Shown: in pieces, positions 43,558 to 52,593 of the stretch
How positions within the stretch are numbered: the stretch's first letter is position 1
Layout: every line of letters starts with the position of its first letter
Translations under genes and position numbers: made by a program
Notes under the pieces: model-generated
What the model was told of the DNA's origin: nothing
What the model saw: the letters and a program-made list of their open reading frames with translations, nothing else
Database searches by the model: none
DNA from: Citrobacter portucalensis
Lineage (GTDB): Bacteria > Pseudomonadota > Gammaproteobacteria > Enterobacterales > Enterobacteriaceae
Assembly (NCBI RefSeq): GCF_002042885.1
Contig: NZ_MVFY01000007.1
Location: forward strand, 1 to 64,000
Direction of reading: 5' to 3'
DNA: 64,000 nucleotides

Positions 43558-44769
43558 ATGTCTGAAGTAAACGAAATTCTGAAAAAAGTCACTGCCAGCA
43601 TTGAAGAGGCAACCGGCAAATTCAACGCGAAAGCAGAAGACGCACTCAAAGAGGCGCAGAAGTCAGGCAGGCTGTCAGAAGAAACAAAAGCTGCCGTCGA
43701 TAAAATGGCTTCTGAGTTCAACGCCCTGCGCGAAGCAGAAAAAACGCTGAAGGCAGCGATGGGCGAACTGGAGCAACATGTCGCCCAGATGCCGCTGGCA
43801 AACGCAAAACAGGTTATCGAGTCCGTTGGCCACCAGGTGATCTCCGCTGAAGCCCTGAAAACCTTTGCTTCCAGCGTGGAAGGCGGTAAGCGCATCAGCA
43901 TCCCGGTCAAGGCCGCCCTGACTTCGGTGGATGTGCCTGATGGTGTCGTGGAGCCACAGCGCCTGCCGGGTATTGATACGGCACCGAAGCAGCGCCTGTT
44001 CATCCGCGATCTGATTGCTCCAGGCCGTACGTCCTCCTCAGCTATTTTCTGGGTGCAGCAGACAGGCTTTACCAATAACGCGAAAGTGGTTCCTGAAAAT
44101 ACGCAGAAACCATACAGCGAAATTGAGTTCACGCCGAAAATCACTGGCGTCAGCACCATCGCCCACCTGTTCAAAGCCTCAAAGCAGATCCTGGATGACT
44201 TCGCACAGTTGCAGTCCACCGTTGATGCCGAAATGCGCTACGGACTGAAGTATGCAGAAGAGCAGGAAATTCTCTTCGGTGATGGTACCGGCGTTCATCT
44301 GCACGGCATCGTTCCTCAGGCGTCAGCTTTCAATCCGGCGTTCACTGTCGAACAGCAGAGCGGGATTGACGATCTGCGTCTGGCAATGTTGCAGGCACAG
44401 CTGGCACGCTTCCCGGCGTCTGGTCATGTTCTTCACTTCATTGACTGGGCGCGGATCGAGCTGACCAAAGACAGCCTGGGTCGTTACATTCTGGCGAACC
44501 CTGCGGCGCTGACTGGTCCGACTCTGTGGGGCTTGCCGGTTGTAGCCACGGAAGCGGCGGCCTTCCAGGGTAAATTCCTGACTGGTGCTTTCAACGCTGG
44601 CGCGCAAATCTTCGACCGCGAAGATGCGAACGTGGTTATCTCCACGGAGAACGCCGACGATTTCGAGAAAAACATGATCACCATCCGTTGCGAGGAACGT
44701 CTGGCGCTGGCCGTCAAACGCCCTGAAGCGTTCGTGTATGGCTCCTTCAGCACCGGCGCAGGTAGCTGA
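43558..44769 (+). CDS. Major capsid protein, HK97 fold
   Basis: 403 residues. The first ~100 residues are a charged coiled-coil delta domain (VTASIEEATGKFNAKAEDALKEAQK) expected to act as internal scaffold and be cleaved. The rest is the HK97 fold, with TVDAEMRYGLKYAEEQEILFGDGTG and NLAVKRPEAF-type C-terminal segments. A strong terminator follows, in line with very high expression. Confidence 0.96.
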   Translation: MSEVNEILKKVTASIEEATGKFNAKAEDALKEAQKSGRLSEETKAAVDKMASEFNALREAEKTLKAAMGELEQHVAQMPLANAKQVIESVGHQVISAEALKTFASSVEGGKRISIPVKAALTSVDVPDGVVEPQRLPGIDTAPKQRLFIRDLIAPGRTSSSAIFWVQQTGFTNNAKVVPENTQKPYSEIEFTPKITGVSTIAHLFKASKQILDDFAQLQSTVDAEMRYGLKYAEEQEILFGDGTGVHLHGIVPQASAFNPAFTVEQQSGIDDLRLAMLQAQLARFPASGHVLHFIDWARIELTKDSLGRYILANPAALTGPTLWGLPVVATEAAAFQGKFLTGAFNAGAQIFDREDANVVISTENADDFEKNMITIRCEERLALAVKRPEAFVYGSFSTGAGS

Positions 44770-44777
44770 TAAACACT

Positions 44778-44800
44778 GCGGCCTGCGGGCCGCTTTTTTT
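44778..44800 (+). terminator. Terminator after the capsid gene
   Basis: GCGGCC-tgcg-GGCCGC and seven T, 9 nt after the capsid stop. It probably lowers expression of connector and tail genes relative to capsid. Confidence 0.88.
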
Positions 44801-44811
44801 AGGTCAGAAAA

Positions 44812-45138
44812 ATGCTTGATCAAAATGTGGTGAAACAGCACTGCCGCATTGATACCGACTTTACCGGTGATGATGCCTTGTTGACTTTATACACTGGCGC
44901 GGCGGCGCGTTACGTTCAGACATGGACGCGGCGAACGCTCTATGAAAAAGAAGACAGCCCTGGTTACGTAGACGACCCTGCCCCGATTCTACTGAATGAT
45001 GATGTTAAAGCGGCCATGTTACTGCTGATAGGTCACTGGTATGCCAACAGAGAATCAGTGGTCGTTGGTCAGACCGTTGCAGAGGTTCCGTTTGCAGTTG
45101 AAGCCTTGCTGCAGCCATACCGAATTTACGGAGTGTAA
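44812..45138 (+). CDS. Head-tail connector protein (HK97 gp6-like)
   Basis: 108 residues: MLDQNVVKQHCRIDTDFTGDDALLTLYTGAAARYVQTWTRRTL is typical of the gp6/gp15-like connector family, helical with a basic middle. Forms a ring below the portal. Confidence 0.9.
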   Translation: MLDQNVVKQHCRIDTDFTGDDALLTLYTGAAARYVQTWTRRTLYEKEDSPGYVDDPAPILLNDDVKAAMLLLIGHWYANRESVVVGQTVAEVPFAVEALLQPYRIYGV

Positions 45139-45140
45139 AT

Positions 45141-45296
45141 ATGACCTGTTCCGGGTGCGCGCAGAGGCGCGAATGGATAAAAAAGTGGGCGAAAATAGCT
45201 TATGAACGAGCAACTGGTAAAGGAACTAATAGCGGCGCTGCGGGAACAAACCGCAGCTCAGAGAGAACAGACGGAAGCGATAAGCCGCCTGGCTGA
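45141..45296 (+). CDS. Small CxxC phage protein
   Basis: 51 residues starting MTCSGCAQRREWIKKWAKIAYERA, with GGAG 8 nt upstream of the ATG. Short CxxC-plus-RREWxKKW peptides occur at this point in several tailed phages. It overlaps the next gene by 95 nt in another frame; the C-terminal half is low complexity. Function unknown. Confidence 0.55.
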   Translation: MTCSGCAQRREWIKKWAKIAYERATGKGTNSGAAGTNRSSERTDGSDKPPG

Positions 45297-45414
45297 ATCA
45301 AACGCAGCTCTGTGTGATGTCATTATCCAGTCACTGGCAGAAGATGAAGAAATTGATACTACTTCATTAGGTGATGAGCGACCCGTTTACTTGAGTCAAA
45401 AACCCAGGGGGTGA
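45202..45414 (+). CDS. Small coiled-coil phage protein
   Basis: 70 residues. LVKELIAALREQTAAQREQTEAISRLAESN predicts a coiled coil, with an acidic middle (AEDEEIDTTS). Lies 1 nt before the head-tail adaptor gene. Function unknown. Confidence 0.65.
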   Translation: MNEQLVKELIAALREQTAAQREQTEAISRLAESNAALCDVIIQSLAEDEEIDTTSLGDERPVYLSQKPRG

Positions 45415-45415
45415 T

Positions 45416-45748
45416 ATGCAAGCCGGGAAATTGCGTCACAGGGTTACCCTGCAGGTGCCGGTAAAAGAACAGAACCCTACAACGGGAGCCGTAATTAATA
45501 CCTGGCGCGATGTCGCAACTATCTGGGCCGAAATATCCCCCTTATCAGCACGGGAGTTTATAGCGGCCCAGGCATCACAGGGCGAAATAACAACGCGCAT
45601 AACGATTCGTTACCGTGCCGGTATTACCCGAAAGCACCGTATTCTCTTTCGTGGCTCAGTATACAACATTGAGGGCGTGCTCCCGGATCCGAAAAGTGGT
45701 CGTGAATATCTGACGCTTCCTTGTTCTGAGGGGGTAAACGATGGCTGA
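45416..45748 (+). CDS. Head-tail joining (adaptor) protein
   Basis: 110 residues beginning MQAGKLRHRVTLQVPVKEQNPTTGAV, the recognisable start of the phage head-tail joining family (SPP1 gp16 / HK97 gp7-type, PF05521). It closes the connector ring. Overlaps the next gene by 8 nt. Confidence 0.9.
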   Translation: MQAGKLRHRVTLQVPVKEQNPTTGAVINTWRDVATIWAEISPLSAREFIAAQASQGEITTRITIRYRAGITRKHRILFRGSVYNIEGVLPDPKSGREYLTLPCSEGVNDG

Positions 45749-46280
45749 TAGTGTTGAAGTAAACCTTACAGGCCTCGAATCACTGCTTGGAAAAATGGAG
45801 GCTGTTTCCGACGTTACCAGAAATAAAGCCGGGCGTTCTGCGCTGCGTAAGGCTGCGAATATAATCAGGGATCGCGCCAGAAGTAACGCAGCCAGAGTTG
45901 ATGATCCCCTCACCAAAGAGGCGATATATAAAAATATTGTCGCCAGCTTCAGCAGCAAAAAATTCCGCAGGACGGGTGATCTGGCATTTCGTGTTGGGGT
46001 AATGGGCGGCGCCAGTCAGTATGCAAACACAAAGGCTAACGTCAGGAAAGGCAGGGCTGGGAAAACGTTCAAAACACTGGGCGATAAAAGCAATCCTGGC
46101 GGCGATACCTGGTACTGGCGTTTTCTCGAATTTGGAACCGAACATGCCGCCGCAAAGCCTGTACTGCGACCAGCGATGAATGGTGTTGATACCGCAGTAA
46201 TCAGCGTTTTCGCTGAAGAAATGGAAAAAGCTATCGATCGCGCAGTTAGGCGTGCCGACAAAAAAGGAACGACAGCATGA
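45741..46280 (+). CDS. HK97 gp10-family tail completion protein
   Basis: 179 residues: ALRKAANIIRDRARSNA and YWRFLEFGTEHAAAKPVLRPAM are the gp10-family core. Needed to finish the tail and join it to the head. Overlaps the next gene by 4 nt. Confidence 0.9.
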   Translation: MADSVEVNLTGLESLLGKMEAVSDVTRNKAGRSALRKAANIIRDRARSNAARVDDPLTKEAIYKNIVASFSSKKFRRTGDLAFRVGVMGGASQYANTKANVRKGRAGKTFKTLGDKSNPGGDTWYWRFLEFGTEHAAAKPVLRPAMNGVDTAVISVFAEEMEKAIDRAVRRADKKGTTA

Positions 46281-46642
46281 TTGCTCCAGTTTTTTCCGTC
46301 TGTTCGACAGACCCGAAAGTAAAAGAGCTACTTGGTGCCAACCCGGTCAGGCTTTATCCGTTTGGCATGCATGATGATGACCTTGTGTATCCCTACGCGG
46401 TCTGGCAGAACGTGGGCGGTGAACCTGAAAATTACCTGAGTCAGAACCCTGACATCGACCGTTATTCCATTCAGGTGGATGTGTATGGCGACACCGATGA
46501 AGATGCTCTTGCTGTGGCGAGAGCATTGCGCGATGTCATTCAGCGCAAGGCTTACATTACCCGCTGGGATGCACAGGGCAGAGACTCTGCAACCCTCAAA
46601 TACCGTTATTCATTCGACGTTGACTGGCTGGTCAACCGATAA
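46277..46642 (+). CDS. Tail terminator protein (DUF3168/gp11-like)
   Basis: 121 residues: VRLYPFGMHDDDLVYPYAVWQNVGG and IDRYSIQVDVYGDTDEDALAVARALRDVI match the DUF3168 class that caps the growing tail tube. Standard place between gp10 and the tail tube gene. Confidence 0.88.
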   Translation: MIAPVFSVCSTDPKVKELLGANPVRLYPFGMHDDDLVYPYAVWQNVGGEPENYLSQNPDIDRYSIQVDVYGDTDEDALAVARALRDVIQRKAYITRWDAQGRDSATLKYRYSFDVDWLVNR

Positions 46643-46662
46643 CTTAAAACCACTCACATCAC

Positions 46663-46684
46663 ACCGGCTAAAAGCCGGTTTTTA
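46663..46684 (+). terminator. Terminator before the tail tube gene
   Basis: ACCGGC-taaaa-GCCGGT with five T. A moderate intrinsic terminator inside the late operon. Confidence 0.75.
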
Positions 46685-46699
46685 TATCCGGAGATGACT

Positions 46700-47191
46700 A
46701 TGTCAGTAGTGACTCAAGGCACTCAACTTTTTGTGCTCGCGAATGGTGTCGTGAGCGAAATTGAATGTATTACGGCATTCTCACCAGGCGGCAGCCCTGC
46801 AGATCAGATTGATGATACGTGCCTCAGTGAACGCAACACCCGAAAATATAAAAAGGGTCTGCGTACACCGGGGCAGGCGACGGCAACGCTTAACGCTGAT
46901 CCACAGAATGCCAGCCATCTGATGCTCAGTAATATGGCTGAATCAAATGATCAGAGTGATGTGACATTTGCGATCGGATGGTCCGATGGTGAGTCTAAAC
47001 CAACAACGGGGAGTTCCCCTGATGCTGTTGATGGACTGATTCTGCCTTCAGATCGTACCTGGTACGTGTTCAAAGGTTATGTTTCCGACTTCCCGTTTGA
47101 CTTCCAGGGTAATACCGTCGTGCAGACGTCTGCTACCATCCAGCGCTCTGGCCAGGGGGCATGGATTCCGAAAGAACAGCCAGGCAGTTAA
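46700..47191 (+). CDS. Major tail tube protein
   Basis: 163 residues from the ATG at 46700, which has GGAG at the right distance (the ATG at 46694 does not). [45 protein letters not shown] is characteristic of lambda-V/HK97-type tube proteins. Forms stacked hexamers around the tape measure protein. Confidence 0.92.
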   Translation: MSVVTQGTQLFVLANGVVSEIECITAFSPGGSPADQIDDTCLSERNTRKYKKGLRTPGQATATLNADPQNASHLMLSNMAESNDQSDVTFAIGWSDGESKPTTGSSPDAVDGLILPSDRTWYVFKGYVSDFPFDFQGNTVVQTSATIQRSGQGAWIPKEQPGS

Positions 47192-47197
47192 TTAAAC

Positions 47198-47215
47198 GCG
47201 GGGATCATACCCCGC
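47198..47215 (+). terminator. Hairpin after the tail tube gene
   Basis: GCGGGG-atcata-CCCCGC perfect 6-bp stem without a T tract. Weak terminator or mRNA stabiliser. Confidence 0.5.
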
Positions 47216-47222
47216 CTCATTT

Positions 47223-47624
47223 ATGTTTATACCGGAAAAAGACATGAAACTGACTCTTGATACGCTGAAAAAAACAGGTGCTTTTACTGGTCGTCCTGTT
47301 GAGAAAGAAATTAAATGGAAAGGTGCTGACGGGGAAGAACATATTGCCACAACTTATGTTCGCCCTCTGGGTTATCACACTGCCACGTCTGACGTTCTCG
47401 CTGGTCTTGGCAAGATTGATGGCGTTGCTGGTCGTATTGCAGCATCAATCTGTGATGAAGACGGGCATCAGGTGTTTACCGTTGCTGATGTGACCGGCGA
47501 GGCTGATCCTGAACGTGGCGCACTGGATGGCAATCTTACAGTGGCTTTGCTGGTGGCTATTCAGGAAGTTAACGATCTGGGAAAGACGGACTCAGCGCAG
47601 AAGACGAAATCTGGTGCGAACTAG
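47223..47624 (+). CDS. Tail assembly chaperone G
   Basis: 133 residues (ATG 47223; the ATG at 47244 is an alternative). KLTLDTLKKTGAFTGRPVEKEIKW is typical of HK97 gp13 / lambda G-type chaperones that hold the tape measure protein. The in-frame heptamer G GGA AAG at 47579-47585 lets a fraction of ribosomes slip -1 and continue into the T frame. Confidence 0.88.
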   Translation: MFIPEKDMKLTLDTLKKTGAFTGRPVEKEIKWKGADGEEHIATTYVRPLGYHTATSDVLAGLGKIDGVAGRIAASICDEDGHQVFTVADVTGEADPERGALDGNLTVALLVAIQEVNDLGKTDSAQKTKSGAN

Positions 47625-47911
47625 TCCTTAACGGGATTGGTGGACGTACCATTTCAGAAGCGCAGGAACGCCTTAGCTTCCTTGAGTTCCAGCAGTGGGT
47701 TCAGTATCGTCAAAAATACGGAAGCCTAAACCCTATGATGCGGACGGAATGGGGAGCAGCGTTGATTTCTTCTGTGCTGGCTAATGTGAATCGCGGTACA
47801 AACACACCGGCATTCAGCGTTGCTGATTTCGCCCCTCACATAGCAGCTGTAGAGCGCGTTGCCGCTAACGAACCAATCAGCCTGCATGAAGCGATGAGGA
47901 CGTGGAATTGA
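47223..47911 (+). CDS. Tail assembly chaperone GT (-1 frameshift product)
   Basis: Predicted 229-residue fusion. Codons 1-121 are in the G frame; after the slip at 47579-47585 reading resumes at 47585 in the -1 frame for 108 codons to the TGA at 47909-47911. The T part (ELVLNGIGGRTISEAQERL, LEFQQWVQYRQKYGSLNP, ISLHEAMRTWN) is open without interruption and resembles HK97 gp14 / lambda T. There is no independent start for T. The slip site is the same heptamer as in lambda. Confidence 0.88.
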
Positions 47912-47973
47912 AAAGTAGAATTTATTAGAAACGCTTTCCTTGCTACCCTATCTAAAAACAAGGAGATCAAGGA

Positions 47974-48693
47974 ATGGCTTTGATTAAATGCAAAGAGTGT
48001 GGAGAACAGGTATCTGATAAGGCCGCATCATGTCCAAAGTGCGGAGCTCCCATAGCAAAAAAAAACAAAGGCCCATCGGGATGTATGATGGTGTTTTTTA
48101 TTTTTGTAGGGGTTCTTATCCTTCTTTTGTTTATTGGCAAAGTAAGCAATAAAAAAGAAGCACCTAGCCAAATAGTGGGTAGCACACAGGTAAGCACTGA
48201 TAAGTTGAAAAATGATGTCGTAAAAGAAGTAGAGGTAAAAAAAGAACCAGTTACAGTTATTAACTGGCATAACCAACCCACGAAAGATAGCGTTACTGGT
48301 GAGGTTGGGGAGATTTTTTATAATACATCGAAAAACCATGTTAATTTCCCATTCCCATACAACGTTGATGGTGGATCTGTACTCAACTTGGTTTTCCGCA
48401 AAAGAAAACAAGGTACTGATGCCTATGTCGTGATATCTAAAGGTCAGATTGTATGTGGTTACTCAGATTGCTCAATAAGAACGAAGGGCGATAACGGAAA
48501 GGTAAAAACCTGGACTGCAAGTAGTGAGGCGTCTGGAAGATCAGATATGATTTTTCTTGATAACCCACAGTCTTTCGAAAAATATATCAAGAGCAATAAA
48601 AAAATCACTATTGGAGTGACATTTTATCAATCTGGCGAACAGGGGTTCGATTTTGATGTTTCAGATTATCCAGAGCAAGCAAAGAAAAAATAA
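47974..48693 (+). CDS. Zinc-ribbon membrane protein, accessory gene in the tail operon
   Basis: 239 residues, A/T-rich. The N-terminal zinc ribbon CKECGEQVSDKAASCPKCGAP (four Cys) is followed by one membrane helix (MMVFFIFVGVLILLLFIG) and an extracytoplasmic domain of about 160 residues with two Cys (QIVCGYSDCSI). It breaks the usual GT-to-tape-measure adjacency and has its own terminator. A lysogenic-conversion or superinfection-exclusion role is plausible, not shown. Confidence 0.75.
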   Translation: MALIKCKECGEQVSDKAASCPKCGAPIAKKNKGPSGCMMVFFIFVGVLILLLFIGKVSNKKEAPSQIVGSTQVSTDKLKNDVVKEVEVKKEPVTVINWHNQPTKDSVTGEVGEIFYNTSKNHVNFPFPYNVDGGSVLNLVFRKRKQGTDAYVVISKGQIVCGYSDCSIRTKGDNGKVKTWTASSEASGRSDMIFLDNPQSFEKYIKSNKKITIGVTFYQSGEQGFDFDVSDYPEQAKKK

Positions 48694-48728
48694 AAGTAAT
48701 ATTTACACTATTTAATAAGCATTAAAAT

Positions 48729-48752
48729 GCCTCGCTTTGCGGGGCTTTTTTT
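48729..48752 (+). terminator. Terminator of the zinc-ribbon gene
   Basis: GCCTCGC-ttt-GCGGGGC with eight T. Near-identical to the terminator at 36161-36187. Confidence 0.9.
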
Positions 48753-48767
48753 TACCTGGAGGACAGC

Positions 48768-51242
48768 GTGGCAAGTAAATCATTAGGTACATTAACGATA
48801 GACTTAATTGCCAAAGTTGGCGGCTTTGTTGGCGGCCTAAGCCAGGCTGAAAGGGCATCGCAGAAATGGCGAAAACAGGTTCAAGAGGATGCAAAATCTG
48901 TAGCTGTTGCATTCACAGGGGCAGCAACTGCAGCAAGCGCCGCTGCTATTGGCGTAGGTGTGGCTGGATACAACCTGTTAAAAAACACCTCCAGGCAAAT
49001 TACTGAGTCTGACCGTTGGGCTAAGTCGCTCAACATGTCTACTCAATCATTACTTGCTTGGCAGTATGCTGCAGAAAAAGCAGGTGTTTCAGGCGATCAA
49101 ATGGCTGATATTTTTAAAGATATCGGAGATAAAATTGGTGACTCGGTACTGAATAAATCAGGTGAGGCAGTAGATGCATTGGATGCACTCGGTTTATCAG
49201 CTAAAAAATTATCGAGTGAATCGCCGGATAAGCAACTTTTAGCCATAAGTGATGCGCTAAGCAAGATTAAAACAAACGCTGAAAAGACTACTATTCTTGA
49301 AAGCTTGGGTAACGATCTCTCTAAGTTGCTTCCTTTGCTTGATCAGGGCGGTGATAAATTACAAAAATATATTAAGGCTGCGAAAGAATTTGGCGTAGCA
49401 CCAGATGATACCGATATAGAAAGTCTCGTAAAAGTTAATTCAATCTTTGAGGATATGGAAAACCAAGTTAAAGGGGTTAAGATTGAATTATCAGCTGGAT
49501 TAGCAAAGGTTGACCTTTCTAACCTGCAGAAATCAATTAGCGACATGGGTGATGTATTTAAAGACCCTGAAGTTATCAAAGGTATCACCAACCTTGTTAG
49601 TGGTGTGGTCGACCTCGCTACCTGGCTTGTTAAGGTTGGAGCGGAAGCAGGAAAACTCATCGATCTTTACAAAGGGGGACAGGCAGTAGGGGAGAATGCA
49701 TCTATAGAGGAAATTGATCGTCGCATAAGAAACCTTGATGCAGATTTAAATGACGAAGGTTTTCTTGCAGATTTCAACAGATTAGGAATGGATGTGGAAG
49801 GGAAACGGGCTGAACGATCAGAGCTTGAACGCCGCCGAGCAATCCTTAAAGCAGGAAATAACCTACCTCTATATCCAGCAACCATAGGTAATTATTCTTC
49901 ATCTAAAACAGATTATCGTCTTGACGCAGGAGAATCAAACGGGAAATTAAAAACTGATACTTCAGCAAAAAAACTTGAATCAGCTTTTAAATCAATGGAG
50001 ACAAGTTACCTCCGTCAGATTGCTCTCATCGACACCACTGGAAAGAAAAGCGCAGAAGTTACTGAACAGCAAAAACTACAATTTGATATCGCTGACGGAA
50101 AGCTAACTGGACTTAATGAAACACAGAAGCAACGCCTTGAACAACTGGCTACAGAGGTTGATCGCCTAAATTCCGTAAAAAAGGCAAACGAGGAAAATCT
50201 AAAACTGGCTGAATACGTATCGAACCTTCAGCGTGAAAATGCGAATTCAGCGGCTTCTCTTGATGCAGATGTCATTGGCGCAGGACTTGGTGATAAAGCC
50301 CGCGAAAGGATGCGTGAGCAACTCAGCATTGAACGCGAATTTCTGGAGAAGCGAGAGGATTTGCAACGTCGGTATCAGAGCGGAGATATTCGTAGCCAAG
50401 AGGATTATGACCGTTATAACCAGGAACTGGACAAAGCGCTTGCTGAGCGACTCGATAAATACCGTTCTCATTATGACCAACTGGATGAGTTACAGGGAAA
50501 CTGGCTGGCAGGGGCTCAGAATGGTCTGGCTAACTGGGTAGACACTTCCAGCGATTATTACACTCAGGTATCAGATTTAGTCGGTAACACCCTTGATGGC
50601 CTGGTGGATAACATGGCTGATGCCCTCAGTGGTAATAAAGCTGACTGGGCAAGTTGGGCGAACAGTGTGTTGAATGAGCTGCAGAAAGTCTTGCTCAGGG
50701 CAATTATGGTCAACACGCTTAAATCTGCTGGTGATAGCGGTTGGTTTGGTTCGCTTGGTGGGATGTTTGGTAGTTCAGTGGCTGGCGCAGCATCCACTGG
50801 CGGTGCAACACCGTCCGGAGCTTATACAGGTGCGGCATCTCAATTGAAATTCGCCAAGGGTGGTGTAATGGATTCGCCTGATCTTAGTCGTTTCCGTAAT
50901 GGCGTCGTGAACAGTCCGACGATGTTTGCTTTCGCCAAAGGTGCGGGGCTCATGGGAGAAGCTGGTCCTGAAGCTATTATGCCCCTTACGCGTACTGCTG
51001 ACGGTAACCTCGGTGTTCGTATGGTGGATGACACGGTTTCTTCTGTTGGCGGTGGTGGTACTCAGCTCCAGCAAACCATTCAGCAACATTTTTCTATTTC
51101 CGGTAACGGTGACGCCGCACTGAAGCAGGCTATGCAGGAAGCTGCACGACAGGGAGCTAACGACGGTGCGAAACAGGCGCGTAAGGATTTGCTTCAGGAC
51201 TTCTCTAATAGAGGTCAGGCGAGGCGATTGCTTGGCGTGTAA
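48768..51242 (+). CDS. Tail tape measure protein
   Basis: 824 residues from a GTG with GGAGG upstream. The start LGTLTIDLIAKVGGFVGGLSQAERASQKW and Ala/Gly-rich hydrophobic segments (GAATAASAAAIGVGVAG), then long helical repeats and a C-terminal lambda-H-like part (FAKGAGLMGEAGPEAIMPL), identify it. It sets tail length and is ejected with DNA. Confidence 0.95.
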   Translation: MASKSLGTLTIDLIAKVGGFVGGLSQAERASQKWRKQVQEDAKSVAVAFTGAATAASAAAIGVGVAGYNLLKNTSRQITESDRWAKSLNMSTQSLLAWQYAAEKAGVSGDQMADIFKDIGDKIGDSVLNKSGEAVDALDALGLSAKKLSSESPDKQLLAISDALSKIKTNAEKTTILESLGNDLSKLLPLLDQGGDKLQKYIKAAKEFGVAPDDTDIESLVKVNSIFEDMENQVKGVKIELSAGLAKVDLSNLQKSISDMGDVFKDPEVIKGITNLVSGVVDLATWLVKVGAEAGKLIDLYKGGQAVGENASIEEIDRRIRNLDADLNDEGFLADFNRLGMDVEGKRAERSELERRRAILKAGNNLPLYPATIGNYSSSKTDYRLDAGESNGKLKTDTSAKKLESAFKSMETSYLRQIALIDTTGKKSAEVTEQQKLQFDIADGKLTGLNETQKQRLEQLATEVDRLNSVKKANEENLKLAEYVSNLQRENANSAASLDADVIGAGLGDKARERMREQLSIEREFLEKREDLQRRYQSGDIRSQEDYDRYNQELDKALAERLDKYRSHYDQLDELQGNWLAGAQNGLANWVDTSSDYYTQVSDLVGNTLDGLVDNMADALSGNKADWASWANSVLNELQKVLLRAIMVNTLKSAGDSGWFGSLGGMFGSSVAGAASTGGATPSGAYTGAASQLKFAKGGVMDSPDLSRFRNGVVNSPTMFAFAKGAGLMGEAGPEAIMPLTRTADGNLGVRMVDDTVSSVGGGGTQLQQTIQQHFSISGNGDAALKQAMQEAARQGANDGAKQARKDLLQDFSNRGQARRLLGV

Positions 51243-51284
51243 TGCATTATTAATATTCATTAAGCCGAAAGGTGGGAGACAGAT

Positions 51285-51545
51285 ATGAATTTAGAAAAAC
51301 AAGTTGAAATACTTGATATTAACAAATACGACTTAACAGTTAAGTCACTTTATTTAGCTGGCCAATCTGTTTCCGTGGTATTGGAGGTGCATTCTTCACG
51401 AATGACAACGGTACCGTTGTTCAGTATGGATATCGAAGTGGAACGAAAAAAAGATGCCAGTCTCTCTTATTATGAGTCGGAAGCTATAAAAAAAGCCGCC
51501 TCACTAATCCATAATATTGCTGACAAATTGAGTGTGACGGCTTAA
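51285..51545 (+). CDS. Small hypothetical protein after the tape measure gene
   Basis: 86 residues, ribosome site GGGAG. KQVEILDINKYDLTVKSLYLAGQSVSVVLEVHSS suggests a small beta-rich fold, with a charged helix at the end. It is convergent with the minus-strand gene 4 nt away. No function recognised. Confidence 0.65.
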   Translation: MNLEKQVEILDINKYDLTVKSLYLAGQSVSVVLEVHSSRMTTVPLFSMDIEVERKKDASLSYYESEAIKKAASLIHNIADKLSVTA

Positions 51546-51549
51546 ATAT

Positions 51550-51837
51550 TTATTTCAAGAATGGTTCTGGTTGACTATTACCAAACATGAGCCTAACAGG
51601 TGGCTGCATAAGCTCATTGATTGCATGCTTCGTCACTGCCGTCCCACCCATGTTAATTTTACTCAACTCACCATTAAGTTTGGCTTTTAGTGATTCGCTA
51701 AACTTCTCATCGCCGCTTTGCTCGTCTAGCGTTGAAACAATGCTGTAAAGTAAGAAGTTAGAAGCCGTCTTGATCTTCTGATTTTCTTTGGTGAGTTCGT
51801 TAACCTGACGAATCAGATCATTAATTACTCTTTCCAT
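51550..51837 (-). CDS. Small coiled-coil protein on the minus strand
   Basis: 95 residues: MERVINDLIRQVNELTKENQKIKTASNFLL is coiled-coil-like, then SESLKAKLNGELSKINMGGTAV. Transcribed against the late genes with GAGACAAA upstream of its ATG, so it is probably expressed in the lysogen. It forms a convergent pair with 51285-51545. Function unknown. Confidence 0.65.
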   Translation of the reverse strand: MERVINDLIRQVNELTKENQKIKTASNFLLYSIVSTLDEQSGDEKFSESLKAKLNGELSKINMGGTAVTKHAINELMQPPVRLMFGNSQPEPFLK

Positions 51838-51999
51838 TTTGTCTCCTGAATGAGGTTATCAACCATCCCTCTTTACCTAAGTACGCCAGTGTCCTTCCAC
51901 TGACGGGCTGAGTAACAACCATAACCAGGTATGTAAACCAGTAACATCCTGACAAATGATCAGTAGCGCCGCTGTGCGCAGAATAATGCAGGAGTATCT

Positions 52000-52593
52000 A
52001 TGGCTGTACTCGAATGGCCGGAAGATGTCTGTCCCGCGTCGCTGACATGGCGACCTGAGAGTAATACCAAAACCTTTCGATCTCCATTCAATGGGGCATC
52101 GCAGACAGCACGCTTCCCCGGTACCCGCTGGGTATGTTCCCTGACTTTTAATAACCTGACTGACGAAAAATCCAGGCGTATTGATGCTCTGGTGGCTTCG
52201 CTTGACGGTGAGTATGGCAGGGTAAAAGTTCGTGACTGGGGGCGAAGTGGCAGAACGCCAGCGGGCGTGCCCGTTGTTGATGGCGCTAACCAGACCGGAA
52301 CCCAGATCCAGAGTAAGGGCTGGACGCCGGGAACAGTGGTGCTCAGACAGGGCGATTATTTCACTGTTAATGACGAGCTTAAGATGGTCACAGCCGATGT
52401 AACGAGCGCGGCGAACGGTACCGCAATGATTGTATTTGCGCCGATGTTGCGTAGTTCTCCGCCTGCTAATGCTGTCATTGAGGTTGCGAAACCCTACGGT
52501 ATTTTCAAACTGAAAGATAACCAGCAGGGTGCCGGTAATCGTGTGCCGGGTGTTTTTACCAGTTACATGCTGGAGCTTGAGGAGGCATTTTGA
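52000..52593 (+). CDS. Minor tail protein
   Basis: 197 residues: LEWPEDVCPASLTWRPESNTKTFRSPFNG and FPGTRWVCSLTF, a beta-rich tail component encoded right after the tape measure module. By position equivalent to lambda M/L-type distal tail proteins. Confidence 0.75.
   Translation: MAVLEWPEDVCPASLTWRPESNTKTFRSPFNGASQTARFPGTRWVCSLTFNNLTDEKSRRIDALVASLDGEYGRVKVRDWGRSGRTPAGVPVVDGANQTGTQIQSKGWTPGTVVLRQGDYFTVNDELKMVTADVTSAANGTAMIVFAPMLRSSPPANAVIEVAKPYGIFKLKDNQQGAGNRVPGVFTSYMLELEEAF

Noticed and set aside
43260-44219. 319-codon minus-strand frame opposite the capsid and protease genes
   Set aside because: Antisense shadow of two clear, highly expressed head genes; Ser/Ala-rich composition arises from the complementary codons and no ribosome site or family is visible.
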